Shown here: positions 35,242 to 44,036 of the stretch, one piece after another | Numbering within the stretch: position 1 is the first letter of the stretch | Layout: each line of letters begins with the position of its first letter | Position numbers and translations under genes: made by a program | Notes under the pieces: model-generated | What the model was told of the DNA's origin: nothing | The model's input: only the letters and a program-made list of their open reading frames with translations | Databases searched by the model: none | Assembly: GCA_018818125.1 (NCBI GenBank) | Contig: JAHISQ010000137.1 | Coordinates: 1 to 64,000, forward strand | DNA: 64,000 nt | From: Candidatus Rifleibacteriota bacterium | GTDB taxonomy: Bacteria > Muiribacteriota > Ozemobacteria > Ozemobacterales > Ozemobacteraceae | Direction: 5' to 3'

Positions 35242-35973
35242 CTACCTGACAGTTGCAGCGCTCATAGCCGCCATAGCTTCAAGGCCTATTTTGAGCATAC
35301 GCGCCTTACCGAGAGTAACTTTTTCGCCATGCGGGTCGTAGTTGCCTTCATCCCATTTTAGCGGGTTGCCATCAACGGTCGCAATAGCGCCAGCGCGAAT
35401 ACCGCGCAATGAAGCGATGACGAACAAAGCTGAACACTCCATTTCGACGCCAGGAATCCCGGCCTTGCTGTATAACTCAAGTGAGGTCGGCAATACGGCC
35501 GGGTAAAAAACATCACTTGTCAGCATAATACCGCGCTTATAGGGTGCCGCCATGTCTTTGCAGACTTTTTCCAGCGCCAGGCATACTTCGGCATCAGAAA
35601 TTGCCGGATAGCCGAGCGGAACCAGCAGCGGAGTCACACCATCTTCGCGAACTGCACCAGTAGCAATAATATGATCGCCCTGTCCAAGAGTATCCTGCAG
35701 ACTACCACAGGTGCCTACTCTGACAATTATTTTAGCACCGATTTTGATCAGCTCCTCAAAGCATATTGACGCGCCGGCTGAGCCAACTCCGTGCGAAGTT
35801 ATTGTAATTTTCTGCTGCTTATATGTGCCAAGAAAGGTGCGATATTCACGGTTATACGCCAGTTCTTCGTAACTGTCGCAAAGCTTGGCGATTTTTTCGG
35901 CACGAGCCGGATCGCCGCAAACGAGAACGTATGGAGAGATCTGACCTTCTTTTAACTTGAGATGAGGAGTCAT
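35242..35973 (-). CDS. Nucleoside phosphorylase (uridine/purine type)
   Basis: The 243-residue enzyme belongs to the PNP/UDP phosphorylase family, which splits a nucleoside with phosphate to a base plus (deoxy)ribose-1-phosphate. It has VLVCGDPARAEKIA, ITSHGVGSAGASICFEELI, VRVGTCGSLQ, an AREDGVTPL-like stretch and GVEMECSALFVIASLRG. The last holds the ribose-binding Glu-Met-Glu, here VEMEC. These are closer to uridine phosphorylase than to DeoD, but substrate is not certain. The open frame begins 39 codons upstream, yet ATG 35973 has GGAAAGGG before it and lies 33 nt after the predicted transcription start. It likely salvages nucleosides with the 5'-nucleotidase at 19317. Confidence 0.88.
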   Translation of the reverse strand: MTPHLKLKEGQISPYVLVCGDPARAEKIAKLCDSYEELAYNREYRTFLGTYKQQKITITSHGVGSAGASICFEELIKIGAKIIVRVGTCGSLQDTLGQGDHIIATGAVREDGVTPLLVPLGYPAISDAEVCLALEKVCKDMAAPYKRGIMLTSDVFYPAVLPTSLELYSKAGIPGVEMECSALFVIASLRGIRAGAIATVDGNPLKWDEGNYDPHGEKVTLGKARMLKIGLEAMAAMSAATVR

Positions 35974-36012
35974 AGTTTTTCCCTTTCCTTGTATCAACTT
36001 TATTGTCTTCGA

Positions 36013-36042
36013 AATATAACGAATCTGCGCAGCTATGGTCAA
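36013..36042 (-). promoter_or_regulatory. Promoter of the nucleoside phosphorylase gene
   Basis: TTGACC (36037-36042), an 18-nt spacer and TATATT (36013-36018) on the minus strand. It places transcription near 36006 and supports ATG 35973 as the start. Confidence 0.65.
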
Positions 36043-36200
36043 ATCAAATAAAACCTGTGCAACAATTGCACACATAGACTGTAAATTCAAGTTCGTCTTT
36101 CTACATCAGCGTTGAAACCGGCATTCAGCAGGCACCTTAAAACATGGCACGATTAATGCATATCTTAGGCTTGACCGATTTTTACGAAAGGAGGAGTGTT

Positions 36201-36338
36201 ATGATGGACCTCAGCATACTGGTATTCTTTCAGCGCTGGCTTATCGACAACGAGAGAGAACGTAACAATCATGGCATGTCTGACCGCAACAACGAGGGCT
36301 CCCTGAACGGGCACCCTCCTGCTAACCGGGGCCGCTGA
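36201..36338 (+). CDS. Candidate 45-residue small protein
   Basis: A very strong RBS (AAAGGAGGAG, 36187-36196) lies just before paired ATGs at 36201 and 36204. The product has a short hydrophobic start (LSILVFFQRWLI) and a charged Asn/Arg/Glu-rich tail ending NRGR. I recognise no family. The frame is open upstream to 36144, but the RBS decides the start. About 50 nt downstream is a 10-bp hairpin. It may be a real small membrane-associated protein, or the RBS may be coincidental and the region an RNA. Confidence 0.45.
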   Translation: MMDLSILVFFQRWLIDNERERNNHGMSDRNNEGSLNGHPPANRGR

Positions 36339-36387
36339 TACCGAAAAACTCGGCTTCAGCAGAACTACCTGATGACCTCGACCAACC

Positions 36388-36423
36388 CGTGAGCCGATGT
36401 GGCAAAAACCGCTTCGGCTCACG
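36388..36423 (+). terminator. 10-bp GC-rich hairpin after the small ORF
   Basis: CGTGAGCCGA (36388-36397) pairs perfectly with TCGGCTCACG (36414-36423) around a 16-nt loop. No T-run follows, so it is not a classical intrinsic terminator. The 145 nt between it and the next ATG show no gene. Confidence 0.4.
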
Positions 36424-36568
36424 TCTCATATCTGGCTCTGCCCCATGCTAAGCTACTCTGTGTCGACGAATCGACATAAAAGCCCAGAGAAAACGCTACA
36501 GAACCATTAGTTTTTCAAAATTGCTGGTTCGTGGTAGGGTGAGAGAAAAAGGAAGGGGCTAAAAAGAT

Positions 36569-38881
36569 ATGTTTGCAAAAATTATTAGACTGGCTCTTGT
36601 TGTAACAATCTGCGTATTTGCTGCTTTGGGGCTGAACCTGATGATTGCCAGAACGGCAAATGCTGGCGCGAACATTTTCTGGGTTGAAATCGGTTATTTT
36701 GTCTGCGCCTTTTTAATATCAAGAATTGTTAGAATGGTTTCAGATAAACGTTTGGCTATGCTTCGCTCGATTTACCTGGAATACGTTTTTTCGCTTACCT
36801 ATTTTGTCTTCTCTTTCTTTAACCTGTCTGTTTATGCCCATCTTAATTTTGTCATAGCCTTTGTCATGATCTTTCTCTGGCATTCAAAAATTCTCAGTGG
36901 AAACAACGTCCTGGTGTTCTTGATTCTCGCCTCTTTTAACGCTGCTGTACGCTGGGACAGGCTTTTTTACCTTTTACTGGTGACTCCAACCGCTTACCTG
37001 CTATCGCTGCTGCTGGGAATAATTCTGAACAACGGGTTTTCCAGCGCACTGGCGTTTATGTGCCCAGATGATGAAAAGGTCATGAATGAGAACGAACGCG
37101 AAAACCACCTCAAATGGTGGTCGTTCTTGATGAACATCAAGCTGTTTGTTGATGCAAACTATGACATGAACCTCGACAGCGTCGAAACCCGCAAGATAAA
37201 AAAGGCAGAACGAAAGAGTCTGAGCGATACAGATTTTTTACAGCTGCAGTCACCTGTCATACTCTCTGAATCATTGTCGAAGATCAAGCGCCGCGACGGC
37301 ATGTTTTCATATGACAGATTCCTCAAACGTGCAAACAGCGTATTTGACAAGATTTACAATGCACTTTACAGCAACAGCATCGATCAGATCGAACATCTGG
37401 TTTCTGACGCACTATTTGAACAGTTTAGATATCAGATGATTGAGGCAGGCAAAAAAACTGGCAGACTCATCTCGGTTGAGTTTACCATCAATGATCTGCA
37501 GATTGCCCAGGTCAATCTCGACAACAACTTTGATGTGCTGCATCTGTTTGCCCGCGCCGTTTCGAGAGATTACGAAGCCGGACCGGCCGAAAAAAATCTT
37601 ACTGTAGATGATGTAAAAGCAGACAAAAAAAAGGTTTTGAATGAACGGGTCATTTGTGAATACTGGAGTTTCATACGCAAACCTTCTGCGAAAACTCGCG
37701 ACTGCCCTGGCCTGCTCGAAGGCCAGTGCCCGAACTGCGGAACCCCAATCATGATTGGTCAGGCAACTGTCTGCCCGAACTGTTCTTCTTTTATCAGATC
37801 AGGCCAATACGACTGGGTGCTGACGAAAATTACCCCGGCCAGCTCGTGGGTCTATTCTGAACCCTCCTCGATACCGGGCTGGCAAAAAATGCTTCAGGCC
37901 GACAGCAACTTTTCTGTACAACAGATCGAAGACCGGAGTTCGAGTATCTTCTGGCTACTGCGAGCATCTGAAAAGACGAGAAAAATTGATGGATTAAGGC
38001 GCTTTTCTGAAGATGAGTTCTGCAAGAATCTGGCCTACGAGTTCGAGAATGATAGTTTTGGCAGGTATTCTGCGGTCGAGGCGGCGGCGTTTGAGTCCGC
38101 TTCTTTAAAGGGTATAAGCATTGGTAATGACCTTGATTTCTGCTACATTCTGATTATCTGGAATGCTACTTTTGCGAACAAAAAAGGTGCAGCGACGATC
38201 AAATCAATGCGCGACGTGCTTGTTCTGTCACGTCCGCATAAGTCATCAACAAAAATAAACAACAGCCTCAGCAGTATTCACTGCGCCAATTGCGGCGGCC
38301 CGCTCTCTTCTTCCTTCGAATCTACATGCACGTTCTGCGGCTCTCTGGTCAACGATGGCAGTGAGTGGAGCCTGACCAGGGTTATAAAAGAAAGTGAACC
38401 TGAATATGTCAATACTGTTCCGTCTAGCGCCAGCAAGGCTCCTGATAAGAAAAATAGCGGCGAGCCAGTCTACACACATGGAATTAGTGGAGTGGACTCG
38501 GCAACCGATGTCATTACTATTGCAGCCCAGATACTCATGGCCGACGGGAAAATAGACGCGAAGGAAATGACAATGATCAAAACAATTGCAGCCAGACACT
38601 CGATTTCTGAAGCGTCTCTGCAGAGTATTCTTGATGCCGTGCGCAGTGGCATGGTTCATGTTCCTGTGCCCGAACCAAAATCGATCGGCGCGCAGAACCT
38701 CATTCGGGAAGCCGCAAAAATGGCACTCGCCGACGAAGAGCTCAGCACTGACGAGAAAGATGCCATAATGAACCTCGGCATGCAGCTCGGCTACTCAAAA
38801 ATCGATATTCAACAGATAATCAATTCTGAACTGACTGCGTTAAAAAACAGATTAAGCAAAGGGCCAGTAAAAAAGGGATGA
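36569..38881 (+). CDS. Membrane protein with Tim44-like domain, zinc ribbons and TerB-like domain
   Basis: The 770-residue protein has several N-terminal helices (about residues 5-165). A Tim44-like domain follows (about 250-380, starting YDRFLKRANSVFDKIYNALY), then a zinc ribbon (CPNCGTPI..CPNC, about 388-408), a second module of the same type (about 420-600) and another zinc ribbon (CANCGGPL..CTFCG, about 570-590). A C-terminal TerB-like helical domain (about 645-765) carries two acidic repeats, MADGKIDAKEMTMIK and LADEELSTDEKDAIM. Tim44/Zn-ribbon/TerB combinations occur in uncharacterised bacterial membrane proteins, sometimes near tellurium-resistance-type systems. GGAAGGGG supplies the RBS. 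The function is unknown. Confidence 0.75.
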   Translation: MFAKIIRLALVVTICVFAALGLNLMIARTANAGANIFWVEIGYFVCAFLISRIVRMVSDKRLAMLRSIYLEYVFSLTYFVFSFFNLSVYAHLNFVIAFVMIFLWHSKILSGNNVLVFLILASFNAAVRWDRLFYLLLVTPTAYLLSLLLGIILNNGFSSALAFMCPDDEKVMNENERENHLKWWSFLMNIKLFVDANYDMNLDSVETRKIKKAERKSLSDTDFLQLQSPVILSESLSKIKRRDGMFSYDRFLKRANSVFDKIYNALYSNSIDQIEHLVSDALFEQFRYQMIEAGKKTGRLISVEFTINDLQIAQVNLDNNFDVLHLFARAVSRDYEAGPAEKNLTVDDVKADKKKVLNERVICEYWSFIRKPSAKTRDCPGLLEGQCPNCGTPIMIGQATVCPNCSSFIRSGQYDWVLTKITPASSWVYSEPSSIPGWQKMLQADSNFSVQQIEDRSSSIFWLLRASEKTRKIDGLRRFSEDEFCKNLAYEFENDSFGRYSAVEAAAFESASLKGISIGNDLDFCYILIIWNATFANKKGAATIKSMRDVLVLSRPHKSSTKINNSLSSIHCANCGGPLSSSFESTCTFCGSLVNDGSEWSLTRVIKESEPEYVNTVPSSASKAPDKKNSGEPVYTHGISGVDSATDVITIAAQILMADGKIDAKEMTMIKTIAARHSISEASLQSILDAVRSGMVHVPVPEPKSIGAQNLIREAAKMALADEELSTDEKDAIMNLGMQLGYSKIDIQQIINSELTALKNRLSKGPVKKG

Positions 38882-38893
38882 TTCTATTCGGGG

Positions 38894-38922
38894 TTGACAG
38901 TTTTGATGGAGGTTGCTAGCAT
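38894..38922 (+). promoter_or_regulatory. Promoter of the DUF1015 gene
   Basis: A consensus -35 TTGACA (38894-38899), exactly 17 nt and TAGCAT (38917-38922). The transcript would start near 38929, with AAGGAGAAG ahead of the ATG at 38962. Confidence 0.65.
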
Positions 38923-38961
38923 GCAGACAATTCAGATATCACCGCATCAAGGAGAAGTAAA

Positions 38962-40200
38962 ATGGCAATAGTTCGTCCTTTCAGGGGTCTCAGACCGCCA
39001 AAAGCCATAGCACCCAAAGTGGCATCGTTCCCATACGATGTAATCAACTCAGATGAAGCCCGCGAACTGGCAAAAGACAATCCCTGCTCGTTTCTTCACA
39101 TCAACAAACCTGAAATAGACCTTGATCCTGACATAAACCTCTATGATCAGAGAGTTTACGATAAAGCTGTCGCAAACTTCAAAATGTTCCAGGAAAAGGG
39201 TTGGCTGGTACGTGACCAGGAAGACTGTTTTTACATTTACAAACAGGTGATGGATGGCCGCAGCCAGATCGGCCTGATGTGCTGCTGCAGCGCCCAGGAA
39301 TACTGGGATGGCAAGATCAAGCGCCACGAATTCACCCGCAAGGTCAAAGAAGAAGATCGACTCAAGCACGTCGACATGACTAACTGCAACGCTGGCCCGG
39401 TTTTTCTTACCTATCCGGCTTGTGACTCAATAAATACGTTAATCGACGAAATCATTAAAACAACTCCAGAAGTTGACTTTACCTCAGAAGATGGCATTCA
39501 ACACGTTTTATGGGTAGTTAATGATGCCACCTGGAGCAAAAAAATTACCGAAGAATTTGCAAAAATTCAGGCATTCTATGTTGCCGACGGGCACCATCGC
39601 ACTCAGGCAGCTGCCCGCATCGCGCAGCTGCGCACAAAAAATAACGCTGCCCATAACGGCAACGAAGAGTACAATTTCTTTTTGTCGGTGGTTTTCCCGC
39701 ACAATCATCTCTACATCATGGACTACAACCGGGCCGTAATAGATCTGAATGGCCTGAGTGAAGCAGAATTCATTAAAAAGATTGAAGAAAAATTTACTGT
39801 TGAAAAGCAGGAATACAAAAAGCCAACCGCCCGCAACACCTTCGGCATGTATCTCAAGGGAGCTTGGTATAAGCTGACCGCAAAATCTGGCACTTTCGAT
39901 GCAAATGACCCGGTAAACAGCCTCGACGTCGCAATCATGCAAAACAATCTACTCAACCCGATTCTCGGCATCGGCGACCCGCGCACCGACAATCGTATTG
40001 ATTTTATCGGCGGTATCAGAGGGATCAAAGAACTCGAAAGAATCGTAAACAGCGGCAAATTTGCTGTTGCTTTTGCAATGTTTCCAACTTCTATCGAACA
40101 GCTCATGAAAATCGCTGACAGTGGCGAAGTAATGCCACCCAAATCAACCTGGTTCGAGCCAAAATTGCGCTCCGGAATGGTAGTCCACACTCTTGACTGA
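38962..40200 (+). CDS. DUF1015 family protein
   Basis: The 412-residue protein matches DUF1015 over its full length, beginning IVRPFRGLRPPKAIAPKVAS and continuing with PYDVINSDEARELA, KRHEFTRKVKEEDRL and a conserved FYVADGHHRTQAAARIA. The last is ADGHHR, with two histidines that look like a catalytic or metal site. DUF1015 genes are common in clostridia, spirochaetes and other anaerobes, often near serC/serA, but their reaction is not established. There is no signal peptide. It has its own promoter, and a strong terminator follows 22 nt after the stop. Confidence 0.9.
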   Translation: MAIVRPFRGLRPPKAIAPKVASFPYDVINSDEARELAKDNPCSFLHINKPEIDLDPDINLYDQRVYDKAVANFKMFQEKGWLVRDQEDCFYIYKQVMDGRSQIGLMCCCSAQEYWDGKIKRHEFTRKVKEEDRLKHVDMTNCNAGPVFLTYPACDSINTLIDEIIKTTPEVDFTSEDGIQHVLWVVNDATWSKKITEEFAKIQAFYVADGHHRTQAAARIAQLRTKNNAAHNGNEEYNFFLSVVFPHNHLYIMDYNRAVIDLNGLSEAEFIKKIEEKFTVEKQEYKKPTARNTFGMYLKGAWYKLTAKSGTFDANDPVNSLDVAIMQNNLLNPILGIGDPRTDNRIDFIGGIRGIKELERIVNSGKFAVAFAMFPTSIEQLMKIADSGEVMPPKSTWFEPKLRSGMVVHTLD

Positions 40201-40221
40201 CCATCCCATCTGGTTTTACCA

Positions 40222-40250
40222 GGCCGCCGTCTCACCACCGGCGGCCTTTT
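40222..40250 (+). terminator. Intrinsic terminator of the DUF1015 gene
   Basis: GGCCGCCG (40222-40229) pairs with CGGCGGCC (40239-40246) and runs into TTTT (40247-40250). Confidence 0.8.
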
Positions 40251-40283
40251 CATTTGCACTAACAGCGGCAGCAAATTCAACTC

Positions 40284-40312
40284 TTAAACATTTTATGTTT
40301 TTGAGGTAGAAT
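40284..40312 (+). promoter_or_regulatory. Promoter candidate for the ferredoxin-pdxY operon
   Basis: A weak -35 (TTAAAC, 40284-40289), 17 nt and a good -10 TAGAAT (40307-40312), located 34 nt before the ferredoxin ATG and just after the preceding terminator. Confidence 0.45.
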
Positions 40313-40345
40313 GATTCGAAACAATCATAGAACAGGAGCAGTAAA

Positions 40346-40531
40346 ATGAAAGCATTTGTAGACCAGGATGTATGCATCGGCTGCGGACAGTGCGAAATGA
40401 TCTGCCCGGCGGTATTCAAGCTAAACGAAGGAAAATCAACGGTTATTCAAAAACCTGTTACTGCTGAAAACGAAGCAACAGCTGAAGAAGCCGCCGATTC
40501 ATGCCCGGTGGCAGCAATTACCTTCAGCTGA
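40346..40531 (+). CDS. Small single-cluster [4Fe-4S] ferredoxin
   Basis: The 61-residue protein has the ferredoxin motif CIGCGQCEMIC near residue 10 and a fourth, distant Cys in DSCPVAAI near residue 53, giving one [4Fe-4S] cluster. The acidic surface is typical of ferredoxins carrying low-potential electrons in anaerobes. A good RBS (GGAGCAG) precedes the ATG. Its TGA shares an A with the ATG of the next gene (40529-40533), so the two are translationally coupled, although a kinase has no obvious need of a ferredoxin. Confidence 0.9.
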   Translation: MKAFVDQDVCIGCGQCEMICPAVFKLNEGKSTVIQKPVTAENEATAEEAADSCPVAAITFS

Positions 40532-41409
40532 TGTTCAGCCCGATCAAGCGCATTGCAGCGATTCACGACCTCTCTGGTTATGGCAAAGTATCGCTGACTG
40601 TTGTTATCCCGATATTGTCTTCGATGGGATTTCAGGTTTGCCCGCTCCCCACGGCTGTACTGTCATCAAATACCGAAATGCCAGGCTTCCGATTCGTCGA
40701 TCTGACCGACAACATGCGCGATTTTATCGAACACTGGAAATCACTCAATCTTGAATTCAACGCCATTTATAGCGGGTTCCTCGGCTCGCACCACCAGATC
40801 GAGATGGTTAAAGACTTTATTGAGTATTTTCGCCGACCTGACCAGCTCGTGGTGGTTGACCCAGTTCTTGGCGACGATGGACGCCTCTATGACTCAATGA
40901 CGCCAGATATGGTCAACGAAATGAAAACATTGATCGCGCGTGCTGGCATTATAACCCCAAATCTGACCGAAGCCTGCGCCCTGCTCGACATTCCATATGA
41001 CGAAAAAATGAACGAACCCGAACTTAAGCAGCTGCTCAAGGCTCTCAGTAACGCTGGCCCGCAAATTGTTATTATCACCAATGTTCATAAATCAGACAGA
41101 AAAAAACAGACCTTTGTCTATGCCTATAACAAACTTGACCGCCGCACCTGGAAAGTGCAATGCGACTACGTGCCAGCAAATTATCCGGGCACCGGCGACG
41201 CCTTTACCAGCGTCCTGATTGGTTGTCTTATGCAGGGAGACAGTTTGCCAGTAGCGCTGGACCGCGCTGTCCAATTTATCTCAACTGCAGTAAGAGCGAC
41301 CTACGGCCATGCTCACGATCCCAAAGCCGGCATTTTTCTGGAAAGAGTTCTACCCAATCTGAGCGCCCCATTCAGACCCAGCAGTTTCGAGCTGCTCGAA
41401 CAGGATTAG
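40531..41409 (+). CDS. pdxY: Pyridoxamine/pyridoxal kinase
   Basis: The 292-residue kinase phosphorylates pyridoxal or pyridoxamine for PLP salvage. It has AAIHDLSGYGKVSLTVVIPI at the start, TAVLSSNTEMPGF, VDPVLGDDGRLYDSMTP, GIITPNLTEACALL and the anion-hole motif NYPGTGDAFTSVLIG with its catalytic Asp. This set is typical of the PdxY/PdxK ribokinase-like family. ATG 40531 overlaps the ferredoxin stop; the open frame upstream lies inside the ferredoxin gene and is rejected. The HAD gene follows by 4 nt. PLP would serve, among others, the tryptophanase of this window. Confidence 0.88.
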   Translation: MFSPIKRIAAIHDLSGYGKVSLTVVIPILSSMGFQVCPLPTAVLSSNTEMPGFRFVDLTDNMRDFIEHWKSLNLEFNAIYSGFLGSHHQIEMVKDFIEYFRRPDQLVVVDPVLGDDGRLYDSMTPDMVNEMKTLIARAGIITPNLTEACALLDIPYDEKMNEPELKQLLKALSNAGPQIVIITNVHKSDRKKQTFVYAYNKLDRRTWKVQCDYVPANYPGTGDAFTSVLIGCLMQGDSLPVALDRAVQFISTAVRATYGHAHDPKAGIFLERVLPNLSAPFRPSSFELLEQD

Positions 41410-41413
41410 TCTG

Positions 41414-42238
41414 ATGCGCCCAGCAATGGTTCTTACTGATCTCGACGGTACATTTTTAAACTCTGATCGCAGTATTGCATCAGAGAATCTCGACACCCTG
41501 CACCAGCTTGGACAACATGGCATTGTCAGAGTTGCAGCGACAGGACGAACCCTGCATTCCTCGCGCGAAGTGCTTGGTTTCGAGCTTCCGTTCGATTATC
41601 TTATTTTTTCGACCGGAGCAGGTATCTGCAGATTTGCCGACAGTCAGATATTGCAGAAAATGTCGCTCACAGCCAACGACATTCACGCTGTAGCGGAGTT
41701 CTTTGTAGATTGTCAGCTTGATTTTTCGATACATCACCCAATTCCAGACAATCACCATTTCCACTGGTATTCGTCACCGAACCCAACTCCAGATCTGGTT
41801 TCGCGCCTGAAATACCTGGCTGAGTTCGCTGTTCAGGGTGATTTTCGCGAGATAAAAGAGGCAACACAACTTCTAGCTATCACCCTGAATGGCCTCGAAA
41901 TTATCGAAGAACTGCAACGACGCTTTAGTCATCTGAGCATAATTCGTACAACATCACCCATAGACAACAGACACATATGGATTGAAGTGTTTCCGTCCGG
42001 GGCGTCAAAGGGCTCGGCTGCCGAATGGTTGTGTAAACATCTGAGCATCGAGAGAAACCGCACTATGAGCATCGGCAACGACTTCAATGATCTCGCCATG
42101 CTTGAGTGGACACAAGCTTCTTTTGTAGTAGCAAATGCTGCACCCGAGCTGGTCGAAAAATTTTCGCCGGCACCCGGCAACGATGACAGAGGTTTTACTG
42201 TCGCAGTCAGAGGCTGGCTGGAACAACTACTACCATGA
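41414..42238 (+). CDS. HAD-superfamily Cof-type phosphatase
   Basis: The 274-residue protein has the HAD motif I LTDLDGTFLNSD near residue 6 (nucleophile and acid/base Asp), a C2-type cap, and the late motifs SGASKGSAAEWL and MSIGNDFNDLAMLEWT (acidic motif IV). These place it in the Cof/YbjI-type family, which dephosphorylates sugar phosphates, FMN or PLP. Given the pyridoxamine-kinase gene 4 nt upstream, a PLP-phosphatase role is possible but unproven. Its stop overlaps the next gene as ATGA (42235-42238). Confidence 0.85.
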   Translation: MRPAMVLTDLDGTFLNSDRSIASENLDTLHQLGQHGIVRVAATGRTLHSSREVLGFELPFDYLIFSTGAGICRFADSQILQKMSLTANDIHAVAEFFVDCQLDFSIHHPIPDNHHFHWYSSPNPTPDLVSRLKYLAEFAVQGDFREIKEATQLLAITLNGLEIIEELQRRFSHLSIIRTTSPIDNRHIWIEVFPSGASKGSAAEWLCKHLSIERNRTMSIGNDFNDLAMLEWTQASFVVANAAPELVEKFSPAPGNDDRGFTVAVRGWLEQLLP

Positions 42239-42717
42239 TTTACATAGTTAGCGGTGAAATTAATTCAGGCAAAACCAGCTGGATGGCAACCGATTTTGGT
42301 CAACAGAAAAATGCCGATGGCTTTATCTGCCGGAAAGTTTTTGTAGGCGACACGCATATCGGCTACAATCTTGAGCATCTCAGCACCGGTGAACGCTGCC
42401 ACTTTATCAGAAAACCCGAATTCTTGCCTGAGAACTGGCGCGAAGTTGCCTGTCTGGCAAAAAAATACAGTTTTTGCGAAGAAGGTTTCTGCTTTGCGCA
42501 AAAAATTGCAGATTCGGCTCTCGCAAAAAACTGCCAGCGCTTTTATTTGGATGAAATTGGCCCTCTCGAACTTATGAAAAAAGGCTTTTACAGCCTGCTA
42601 AAGCAGCTACTTCAAAACAGGTCGCTTGACCTGGTAATCGCAGTAAGAGCCAGTCTGGTGACTACTGTCATAGATTTTTTTGAACTCCAGGAAATCAACT
42701 ACATAAACATTGTTTAA
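42235..42717 (+). CDS. P-loop NTPase (THEP1/NTPase_1-like)
   Basis: The 160-residue protein has Walker A SGEINSGKTSW near residue 6 and Walker B FYLDEIGPLELM near residue 103, the latter characteristic of THEP1-type nucleoside-triphosphatases (consensus D-E-I-G-P-L/M-E). Such proteins hydrolyse NTPs slowly and have no settled role. It is coupled to the HAD gene by an ATGA overlap. A phosphatase plus NTPase pair suggests nucleotide or cofactor housekeeping. Confidence 0.75.
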   Translation: MIYIVSGEINSGKTSWMATDFGQQKNADGFICRKVFVGDTHIGYNLEHLSTGERCHFIRKPEFLPENWREVACLAKKYSFCEEGFCFAQKIADSALAKNCQRFYLDEIGPLELMKKGFYSLLKQLLQNRSLDLVIAVRASLVTTVIDFFELQEINYINIV

Positions 42718-42749
42718 CCAGCCGCACTGCAATTGCCGATAATTTGAGC

Positions 42750-43259
42750 ATGGGATGGCTCTGGAACGATTTACACCACATGTTCGACAATGACGATGGC
42801 AGTTTTCCTGAAATCTGCATCTGTGGCCTTTCTGCAGAACAGGTAAGTGCCGGCTATCTCTTTATTCGTGAAATCACCGACTTTGTTGTGGGCGCACCGC
42901 GTTTTTTCAACCATGAAGCAAAGTGCGAAATGGGTCTTGATGAAGTTGAAAACCCGGCTCTGCTGGTTTGCACGAAAAAAGCCAACCCTTTTCACTTTAT
43001 GACGCGCAGTATCAGGTATGCAAAGGGAACAGTGCACGAGCTTGGCGTGTTCATTCTCAACAATGCCATCGCCCTTGATTACGAAAAAGGGCCGATTTGG
43101 GGCGAACGCGAAATTGAAACTCTTCTGCAAATGATTCTAAAAATCAGGGCCGAATCACCAGACTCTGTTATTCGCCTCGAAGACGCCGTGAGTGCAAATG
43201 ATCGTCAGCTGATCGAAGACGCTCTCGACCACCTCGCAAATCCACGAGAAGACGACTAG
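42750..43259 (+). CDS. Hypothetical protein
   Basis: Unrecognised. The 169-residue protein begins GWLWNDLHHMFDNDDGSFPE. It has beta-rich, mixed-charge sequence with no signal peptide, membrane helix or clear catalytic motif. The segment ICICGLSAEQVSAGYLFIRE looks like an alpha/beta core. It follows the NTPase gene by 32 nt, with no clear RBS. The stop overlaps the stop of the convergent acetyltransferase gene inside the palindrome CTAG (43256-43259). Confidence 0.65.
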   Translation: MGWLWNDLHHMFDNDDGSFPEICICGLSAEQVSAGYLFIREITDFVVGAPRFFNHEAKCEMGLDEVENPALLVCTKKANPFHFMTRSIRYAKGTVHELGVFILNNAIALDYEKGPIWGEREIETLLQMILKIRAESPDSVIRLEDAVSANDRQLIEDALDHLANPREDD

Positions 43260-43879
43260 TTATCGAGTATCGCCTGAAAGCGGTCAAAAAACCTTGCGAC
43301 ATGTAGTCCATCAACAAGCGCGTGGTGGACCTGAAGAGCAACCGGCATCATCATTTTATCGCCCTGCTGGTTGGCCTTGCCAAATATGAATTTGGGAATC
43401 GCATCATTACCCTTGAGATTGCGAGCAAAGGTCAAAGCCGAAAATTTAAGCCAGGGCAAACTCGAATAATATATCTGGTCGTAGCGAAAATCGTTCTCCA
43501 GGCACATGCCACTGCGCGACTTTACCAACTCTATCTGGCACATGGCGTTTGCGGCAAATTCCTCAAAATCGGGTTTAAACTCAATAAAACAGCAGCCAAA
43601 AGTCTCATCTGCACGCATAATCGTGGCAGAAGCGTGCAATGGAGCAAAACAGCAGACTTCGCTGTCAACTATTCGATATCCAAACTCTTCGGTTGCGTTC
43701 GCTGCCTGCAGCGAAGCATGCAGACAAAGCAGAAAAAATGACTGCGACCGACTTTTGGCGGTAGCAAAAGCTTTGCTGCAGTCAACCTCGACAACCAGCC
43801 CCCAGTAAGGGTCATCCAGATTGCTGAAATGAAGATAGTGCTCTTTGCGCTTCCAGTTTTCTATATCAATTTTTTTCAT
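43256..43879 (-). CDS. Chloramphenicol acetyltransferase family protein (CatA-like)
   Basis: The 207-residue product matches the trimeric CAT family: W-x-R-K-E-H-Y near the start (NWKRKEHYLHF), SSLPWLKFSALTFARN, PKFIFGK and the active-site block VALQVHHALVDGLHVARFF. The last holds the catalytic His (about 186) and the supporting Asp (about 190). CATs transfer acetyl from acetyl-CoA to chloramphenicol; chromosomal members may act on other hydroxyl acceptors, so resistance cannot be assumed. The ATG at 43879 gives the usual length. It is a monocistronic gene convergent with a hypothetical gene, sharing a CTAG at the stops. Confidence 0.85.
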   Translation of the reverse strand: MKKIDIENWKRKEHYLHFSNLDDPYWGLVVEVDCSKAFATAKSRSQSFFLLCLHASLQAANATEEFGYRIVDSEVCCFAPLHASATIMRADETFGCCFIEFKPDFEEFAANAMCQIELVKSRSGMCLENDFRYDQIYYSSLPWLKFSALTFARNLKGNDAIPKFIFGKANQQGDKMMMPVALQVHHALVDGLHVARFFDRFQAILDN

Positions 43880-43969
43880 AACTTTACCGAACAAAATATC
43901 AGAAACACCTCATAATTTAAAGAACTTACATTGAGTTATCTGCAATATACTCCAGATTTTAAGGTTGTC

Positions 43970-44021
43970 TCGCGACGTGCTCGCAATGGTTCGCGAAGGC
44001 ATTCAGCGCTAATTTTCGCGA
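43970..44021. repeat. Three TCGCGA hexamers upstream of the tandem membrane-protein genes
   Basis: TCGCGA occurs at 43970, 43991 and 44016, spaced 21 and 25 nt, directly in front of the -35 box at 44037. The copies are palindromic and the first two are two helical turns apart, so they may be an operator. They could also be chance, as the hexamer is short. Confidence 0.35.
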
Positions 44022-44036
44022 CTTTCTGCTTCAAAC

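Noticed and set aside
43256-43259. CTAG at the overlapping stops as a site of interest
   Set aside because: It is simply where convergent TAG stops overlap.
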